DNA from: Azadirachta indica
Lineage: Eukaryota > Streptophyta > Magnoliopsida > Sapindales > Meliaceae
Assembly (NCBI GenBank): GCA_022749755.1
Contig: CM040452.1
Coordinates: forward strand, 16,510,350-16,574,349
Direction of reading: 5' to 3'
DNA: 64,000 nt
Shown piece after piece: positions 57,110 through 64,000 of the stretch. The notes below the pieces were generated by a model. That model ran no database searches, was not told where the DNA came from, and saw nothing but the letters and a program-made list of their open reading frames with translations. Each line of letters begins with the position of its first letter. The stretch's first letter is position 1. Made by a program: the position numbers and the translations under genes.

Positions 57110-59178
57110 TCATCTGTCTTGGAGCTGTTCAGCAAGTTTCAATAAGCTATAGGTTTCAGCATCTGGTCTAGCACCTCCTAGAATCATCCTCCTCAAAAAG
57201 TTTGGATCATAAATTTTGGCCTTGACATAAGCCTTGATCAAAGTATTGTATACAAAAGTGTACCTGGTATAATTAGATTTCTTAAGTTCTTCAAATAACT
57301 TCTCGGCATTCTCTACATCAGCCTTCTCAGCAAAAATTTCAATTATTGAAAGAGTGGTCTCCAACCATGGTGTTGAATTTCTGACTTTTTTTGTCGTTAT
57401 CAGTTTCATCCCCATCTCTAGAGCCTTCAGGCCTTCCTCCACCAAATCTGCTTTGAAGCAACCCAAAGCAAGATGTCGATAAGTTATGGCATTTGGTTTA
57501 CACCCATTCAAGCCCATTTCCTTGACAAGCCCGGAGGCTTTATCAATAAGCCCATGTTTGCAATATACAGATATCATAGAATTGAACTGCTCAGTTGCTT
57601 TCAGTTGTTTCGTTGACTTCATTTCTGACCAAAGCTCTTCAGCTCGACTTACCTGTGTGATTCTACCAAATGCTTCAATTGCCAATATGTAACTTTTAGA
57701 CCGAATAAGAGGGAGTTCTTTCACAATGCCCCAAATTCTCTCCAGATCATTTCCTTTCCCCAAACATCCATACAAAATGATAAGGACATCGAGGGTCGAC
57801 CAATTATTCCCTGTCACAGTCTTCTCCACTGCTTCAACATAGGTTTCAGCAACAGTGTACAATCTTGCCACTGCATGTGCGGTAGCTAATATGCAGTATG
57901 ATACTTCATTTGGCTCAACATTTGATCGCTTCATATCACTGAAAACCTTCACCAACCCTTCAATATTGTGGTCATTGGATTCTATTTTCATTAGAATGTT
58001 GTAGGTCGAAACGTGTGGTGACACCTTATCGGCCTTCATTTGTGCAAGGATTTTCGGAATGGTTTTCCTATGACTCGGAGATGAATGGAGGATAATGAGG
58101 CGGTTGAAGACCAAGTATGACATCGAATGACCCAATACCCTCATTTTCTTCATGTATTCAAGGGAAAGCCTTATCACACCTTTGTCCAAGCATGCAATAA
58201 CAAGATTGTTATAAAGCAACTCATTCTGAAAATCTGAGGGGACACAAGAAAAGAGGTTTTCACCCTGTGATATGCCGTGAAGTTTAATGGTAAATTCCAG
58301 CAGATAAGAGTAGTCCAATTCTTTTGGCCTATATGGTCTCTCTCTAATAACCCATTCCATCACCTGCAAAATAGTAGAAACTTAGCCTTAAATCTACTTT
58401 GTGATCATGCATCTTTTACAACAACTAATTTAATCTAGAACAGACAAAGATATCTTGTGATTTATTCGTTATATCGTCAGTATACATAAACCACCTACGA
58501 AATGACCCAAAAAGGCAGTACAGTATCAACTAAGAAAAAGGACTAGCTTTTCCTATCTAAATCAATAGAAAACAGCAATCTGTTATATGTTATAATGCAT
58601 GCATATTCTCGCTGGCTACCAAAGAAAGAACAGAGGAAATCAAACCACTTAACTTAAAATCTTTCAGCATTTGCATATTTAGTAATAGTAAAACAACTTT
58701 AAGCATGAGCTCTGAAATGAACTCAAATAACGGAACCAACAATCAATTTAAGCGTCTAATATAGTTCACTTAGACATTTCAACAAACACTTACATTGCTT
58801 CTTAGTTTCCCACGCAAACACATAAAGAAACTAAAAAGGCTAAGCTGAATAAATCACCTCAAGCGCGCGTTTGTTCAATTTCAGCTTCCTCAAACGATTT
58901 ATAGTGTGAAAAATTTCACCCCTGTGAATGGGAAACCCCTCGCTCATCCAGCTCTGAAATGCTGACCCAACTGGTTCTCCTCTCGCTAGTCTCTCAATTC
59001 TTAAAGATAAGCACTTGGGCTTTTCTTGATCTATATCTTCACCTAGAAACTTATTGGTCGCTTCGGTGCAAAAAAAGCTGAAAAGAGGAGATTGGTTCTG
59101 ATACGGAGAGGTAATAGAAAGTGTTTGATGTATTGCCTGAATGAACCTCCGTCGCCCGCATGAGGCCAGTGCTTGCAT
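57110..59178 (-). CDS. Pentatricopeptide repeat protein, probably mitochondrial
   Basis: Two exons: 59178-58858 (107 codons, donor CTTGAG|GTGATT) and 58363-57110 (acceptor TTTTGCAG|GTGATG), giving 524 residues. The N-terminus MQALASCGRRRFIQAIHQTLS is Arg-rich with few acids, which suggests organelle targeting. P-class PPR units follow from about residue 180: PHVSTYNILMKIES, EPNEVSYCILATAHAV, RSKSYILAIEAFGR, ATEQFNSMISVYCKHGL, KPNAITYRHLALGC and YTFVYNTLIKAYVK. No E/DYW or SMR tail is present. It resembles the Arabidopsis At1g07590 type from memory of the family. PPR proteins bind organelle RNA; this one's target is unknown. Confidence 0.92.
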
Positions 59179-60499
59179 TTTTTCTTTTTTTTTTTTAAAT
59201 TAATGGAAAACTTAAATCATTTAACAAGGTTATGATTATGTAATTCACAGGATTTAGAAAAAGAAATCAAGATAACAGTTGAAGTGTTTGGAAAAAACTA
59301 AGATAGGGGGGATTATGCTTTATCTACTATGTCCACTTGCCATTGACTTGTAGATGTTACATTGCGCTTCTGTTATATATCGATCACCTTAGCAAGGAGA
59401 CGACCTAGAAAAAAGACAAAAGACGAAATGCCTTGCGGGCCTTGGCCAACTTAAGATAATGGATTCGTCTTTCCACCTGGCAACCTCCCTAAGTAAAAGC
59501 ATTGGGATACCCAGTTAAAACGTAAAACCAATGACCTATATGTATTATAAATGAAGGCGGAATAATTTTACAAGTGCGCCATCAATCAGAACACGAAATT
59601 TGTTTACACTTTAACTGCCAATTACAGCTCTTATTTACAGCGCATTCTCCGTTATTTCTTGCCATTTGAGGCCATAATGACAACTAAATAGGGTAATCAA
59701 TTTGCAGAGCATGAACCGTACTGACTGTCATAGCTGCCACACCAAGGCCCCCTGTTTTAATAAAATGTATCTGTCATTAACATATTTACACGGTCTAATG
59801 GCAGAAGGGAAATCTGTGAAATGTGGGAGAGCCCTTACAAAAACCCTGCTAGGAACATGAAAAATGCATAACATATTTTGTATTAAAATGGAAACTGTGA
59901 AGAAATCAGTCTGTGTGAATAAGATTGGATATATACATATATATATATATTTGTGCTAGTACCTCCTGCAGATTGGCTTTTATATTAATCTAATGTTGTC
60001 TCATTCACAATCGTGCTGATGTTACGTAACGACAAAATTTTCATCATCACGCAATAAAATATATATATCAAGATATACACATAACCCAAGAAGATAAGGT
60101 TTGCACGATTTTCTCACCCATCTCACTGACCTTCGTGATTAAGACCAAATCAACGGTGTAAATTATATTATAAATCCAACAAGATTACACCGGAATTGAA
60201 AGCAGATGCATAGATCATTTCGCACCGTCAATCTCAAACTCCTACACATACACTGAACTTCCCTTAGAAAGCAGCGGTTACAGTCTTGACAAAGTTAAAG
60301 ACACACCCCCTACGCCAAGAGCTAACAAACAAATCCAAAAGAGGATTTGACTCAGCCATGGCGTTATTATTTGCAAACATAAAGCAAAAGCTTATAGAAA
60401 GACCAACAAAACCAACCATAAACCTAGTTTTTGTTTCTTATTCAATATTATATAAACCATGGGAGCTGCTTTGTTCAGGCAAGTCCATGTATCTTTTCT
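59179..60499. other. Intergenic
   Basis: Upstream of the PPR gene and downstream of the metallothionein gene. A short TA repeat lies at 59936-59950. No gene seen. Confidence 0.5.
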
Positions 60500-60992
60500 T
60501 CATTTGCAGTTGCAAGGGTCGCAGGTGCAGTTTGATCCACACTTGCAGCCGTTCTCAGCTCCAAAGCTCATCTCGGAAACCTCATATTGCCTACAAAAAT
60601 GCTCAATTCAAGATCATTATAATAAAAAATAAAATAAACAAATTGGACCAAAAAAATAGTGATCTTTCAAATCAAAGATGGGTTATTTGAACGAAATGAT
60701 TTCATATATTTCGATTAATAAGAAGTGGATACGGTAGGGTAGGTTAGGTACATCTTGACAGGAGCAACCCCAACGATGAGAGTCTCGGTGCTGGTTTTCT
60801 CGGACAAACCCAAGTCAGGGTACATGCCGCATCTGCATGTGAACAAGGGAGAGATATCAGTAAGAGAGAAACATATGTAATTCACAGCAATCGAAAGTAT
60901 TAAGAACAGTGAAAAGTGAAAATATACCCGCCACAGCCGCTGCCGCACTTGCAGCCGGAGCCACAGCCACAGTTTCCGCCACAGCAAGACAT
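60500..60992 (-). CDS. MT2: Type 2 metallothionein
   Basis: Small cytosolic Cys-rich protein that binds Cu and Zn and buffers metals and oxidants. Three exons: 60992-60928, 60832-60752 and 60590-60500, all GT-AG, giving 78 residues. The N-terminal domain [20 protein letters not shown] has the CC plus CxC pattern of type 2. A Cys-free linker of about 40 residues follows ([20 protein letters not shown]), then the C-terminal domain [15 protein letters not shown]. There are 14 cysteines in all, the normal type 2 count. The exon 2/3 junction falls inside an ATG codon (AT|G). A TATA box (CTATAAAT on the minus strand) lies at 61105-61112. Confidence 0.97.
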
Positions 60993-61104
60993 TTTCTAAA
61001 GTGATTCAGAGAAGATATGCACAGCAGAAGACTAAATTCACAATTTCGATCCCTAACACTGAATTTGTGATGATCCCTAAAGCCAAGATCTTGACTGCGC
61101 TGCA

Positions 61105-61112
61105 ATTTATAG
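61105..61112 (-). promoter_or_regulatory. TATA box of the metallothionein gene
   Basis: CTATAAAT on the minus strand, about 115 bp before the ATG at 60992. Confidence 0.65.
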
Positions 61113-61490
61113 TGTAGGAGATGAGAAAAGTGGTTAATCTTGACCGTACACGTGGCTCCATCCTAAATCAATTGCGTCTTCGTTGTGGTACGAGACTACT
61201 AGACTGTCATTTTGTTCACCTGGCTTCTCCCAATATTTGATTTTCATGGAAAGGAAACGATTAATTACCACGGGCCTATCAAATTAAACAAAGTACTGGT
61301 GATCAAACTTCATTTCATCTCACAGAAATTTTTTTATTAATTTTCTTGTGATACCATGCAATATTATACCGGATATATATAAATACAAAAAGAATATATG
61401 ATATGAACGGCCTGATATAATAATATAAATTTTTTTTTTTAGAATTACATTTATCTCTTATGTTTGTTCTAATAAGTTAATAGCTTTTAA

Positions 61491-62680
61491 TATTTGAGGA
61501 AAGACAGATACTACTTAACATTTAGATAAATAAACAAATACCTCCTTAACTCTTATTTCCATTAATTTATCATTTAATTTATTATTATTTTTATCCTTAA
61601 TATTTTATATAATAATAATATGATATATATTTTTTTATTTAATCATAATACTTTACTTTATTTTCTATTTTAATATTTTTCACAATATATTTTTTTTAAC
61701 TATAACAATTTAGTCACATATTTAATATTTTTTTCACAATATAATCAAAATTAAATATATTTTTAATTTATTATTTCAAAAAAAATTAGCAAAAAATATT
61801 ATTAAAAAAATTTAAACAATGAGTTAGATTAAACTTATATTAAAATATTTATAATATTTTTTTTTTTCTGTAATAAATTTGATATTTAATTGTTAAAAAA
61901 ATTTTGAAATGTATTTAACATTTTATTCTTATATTAATATTTTAATTTAAAAGATTATATTAAATTTATTATATTTTTCTTGAGAAAAATCATGAAAATA
62001 TAAATAAAAGAGTAAAAAAAAAAAAAATTTAATATCATTCGTTAATAAAATTAGTTATTAGATATATTTTATATTCTTATTAACTAATATAATTTAATTT
62101 TAATTAAAAAATAAAAAAAAAAAAATTTGTTTATTTTTTTGTGTAATATACATAACAAGTATTTATTATTTATATTTTCATTTATTTTTACAAAAATATA
62201 ATGAATGTTACATAATTTCTAAATAAATATATTACATGTAAAAATAAAACATTAAAAAATATTTCAACTAAATTTTTTTAATAATTAAATATTAGATTAT
62301 TATTATAAAAGTGAAAGAAGATGGTTAAAAATATTTTAACATATAAATGTGACTTAACTCATTATTTAAAATTTTTTAATAATTGTATTTTTTAAAATTT
62401 TTTATTAAAATAACAAGTTAAAAAAATTATTTAGTTTTAAGTATATTATAAAAAAATATTAAATAGAAATTAAATTGTTATAGTTAAAAAAATATATTAC
62501 AAAAAATATTAAAAAAGAGACTAAAGTGTTATGATTAAATGAAATATATATCATATTATTATTATAAAAAATATTAAGGATACAAATAATAATAAGTTAA
62601 ATGGTCAATTAAAGAAAATAAAAGTTAATAGGATACCTGTTTATTTATCTAAATATTAGGAGAGTGTTTTTTCTCAAACG
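61491..62680. repeat. Long imperfect inverted repeat (foldback / MITE-like)
   Basis: The left arm (about 61491-61930) matches the reverse complement of the right arm (about 62240-62680). Shared stretches include 'tttagataaataaaca', 'tccttaatatttt.tataataataatatgatata', 'aactataacaattta' and 'aatgagtta'. The loop is about 300 bp. AT content is extreme and no ORF is present. Like the repeat at 2046-2957 it would fold into a long hairpin, but the two elements do not obviously share sequence. Confidence 0.75.
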
Positions 62681-64000
62681 TCATGAAGATATTTGTCTAT
62701 TAAGGTAAAAGTCAAGGGAATATATGTCATTATCTCTTTTTTTTTCATATTTGTTATTAACCAATCAAAACCAAACTCACCCCATTGTTCAAGTGAGTTC
62801 AAAACTTATCAACTTTTTCATTATATGTAAGTTTGTCTCTTAAAAAATTTCCTTTCATTAAAAACAGATTGTTGATTACTGAGTATATTATAATAATGTC
62901 TATATATTCCTAATATTATTAGTAAAGTTCTTGTAAATTATTGATAAATTATAAATAAAAAATTTTAGACAAACTTCCCTCTCATTGAAAGCAAATTTTT
63001 TATTGTTAAATGTGTTATAATAATATCTGTATTTATAAAGTATTATTAGTAAGGTTCTTGTTAATTACGGTAGATTGTAAATAACAAATAGATTTATAAT
63101 ATTTAAAAAAAATTAATCAAAACATTGTTATGGAAGCCATTTTGTGATTAAAATTTTGTCTATAATAATACCTAGAATTTGACATTTATATAATTACCAC
63201 AAAAAATTGTTGCGATAATCATATAATTGAAATAGAGTTATTTCGACAGTATCATTACGAAAAACTAAATATTTTTTCAAACTAATAAAAATGTGAAAAT
63301 TAAAGATTTAATTATGAGATCTCATAATAACAAAAAGAAAATTACACATAATATTATTTGTTGCATAATTTTAAAAAGTAGGTCGCTCAATTCATATCCC
63401 ACATCGAAAATGTCAAAAGATAAAAATGGAAACGTATGAGAAAAAACAATTGATGATGAGATCTATGAACTTGAAGATAGTGAAGTTTAGCCACTTCATA
63501 CAAGCGACAGAGAAAGAGACATAAATTATGGAGATTATTTTTCCAATTTAATAATAATCATGAAAATTGACCAAGAAAACAATATAATAATTGTAAAAAA
63601 TATAAAGGGTTCATTCTGTGTGTCAAAATCCCAGCCATCAGCTATGAGAATATCGAAATAACACTGTTGGTGGTCCCTCATACGAATTAAATCACTGATA
63701 TAAAAGTCAGCAATATAAACAAATTAATCAAAATTCTTTTTCAAACTAAGAAAATAATTGATTTAGACACCAGAAAAAACTTTTTTTTTTTTTTGTTTGG
63801 TTTGGGATAAGTAAAGGGACGAAGAAGAAGAAGAAGCATGAAGCATGCAGCTTTTGCATTGCATACATAAATAAATGTCAACGTCAAAATGAATTGATAT
63901 TTGACCAATTCTTATCGATAATTAAAAATTGTTCCATTTACATAATTGATAATTGATCACATTTTTATTCAATGAGAAATTATATTATGATCGTCGGTAG
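62681..64000. other. AT-rich intergenic DNA at the window end
   Basis: A loosely repeated unit ('tctcttaaaaaatttcctttcattaaaaacagattgttgatt...gttcttgtaaatta' at 62838 and 'cttccctctcattgaaagcaaattttttattg...gttcttgttaatta' at 62974) occurs twice. No gene seen. Confidence 0.45.

Noticed and set aside
60286..60690. 134-codon plus-strand frame over the metallothionein
   Set aside because: It is antisense to metallothionein exon 3 and without family resemblance.
1..64000. CRISPR arrays, bacterial operons, tRNA or rRNA genes
   Set aside because: I found none. The DNA is plant nuclear in character and no cloverleaf or rRNA sequence was recognised, though a tRNA scan was not possible.

Overview
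The window is plant nuclear DNA, almost certainly from a woody eudicot. It is AT-rich, its genes have GT-AG introns, its promoters are of plant type, and its gene families are plant ones: class I small heat-shock proteins, UGT76-type glycosyltransferases, ATL RING-H2 proteins, OEP16, a PPR protein and a type 2 metallothionein. I cannot name the species from the sequence alone.

Left part (1-25 kb): a decaying cluster of two stress or defence families. One class I small heat-shock gene looks functional (3267-3728). A second (6222-6680) has a good promoter and reading frame, but AAG stands where its ATG should be. A third (24379-24840, minus) has stops and frameshifts. Between them lie three UGT76-like glycosyltransferase copies, all broken. 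UGT copy 1 carries a 5.5-kb Ty1/copia element in its intron (7865-13393, target duplication CTTTT). Copy 2 has stops, one of them in the signature box. Copy 3 is cut inside the signature box by a gag-only LTR element (19670-21908). A second, related gag-only element lies at 17385-19134.

Middle part (26-48.6 kb): a RING-H2 pseudogene fragment and a RING-H2 gene with one frameshift, followed by a large nested block. A Ty3/gypsy element of Tat-like type (30269 to about 47690) has decayed gag-pol, about 80-bp tandem repeats and an antisense gene in its 3' part. A Mutator-like transposon (37171-42691) is inserted in it, and a solo LTR (39423-39642) is inserted in the transposon. The gypsy element is flanked by two copies of the same upstream sequence (29163-30267 and 47724-48559). 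The second copy is the promoter of the next gene. The 3' LTR end is rearranged, with an inverted block next to TA repeats.

Right part (48.6-61 kb): ordinary single-copy genes, all apparently intact. These are a CAX-interacting-protein-4-like zinc-knuckle protein (49503-50504), TIM9 (minus, two exons), OEP16-1-like (plus, six exons), a mitochondrial PPR protein (minus, two exons) and a type 2 metallothionein (minus, three exons). TIM9, OEP16 and the PPR protein belong to organelle import, envelope transport and probably organelle function. They are housekeeping neighbours, not an operon-like pathway.

The ends hold two long AT-rich inverted repeats (2046-2957 and 61491-62680) that would fold into hairpins with arms of about 400 bp. 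The strongest candidates for something less described are the pair of related gag-only elements, the promoter duplication around the gypsy element with its scrambled LTR, and the open GRF-zinc-finger/membrane ORF inside the broken Mutator element.
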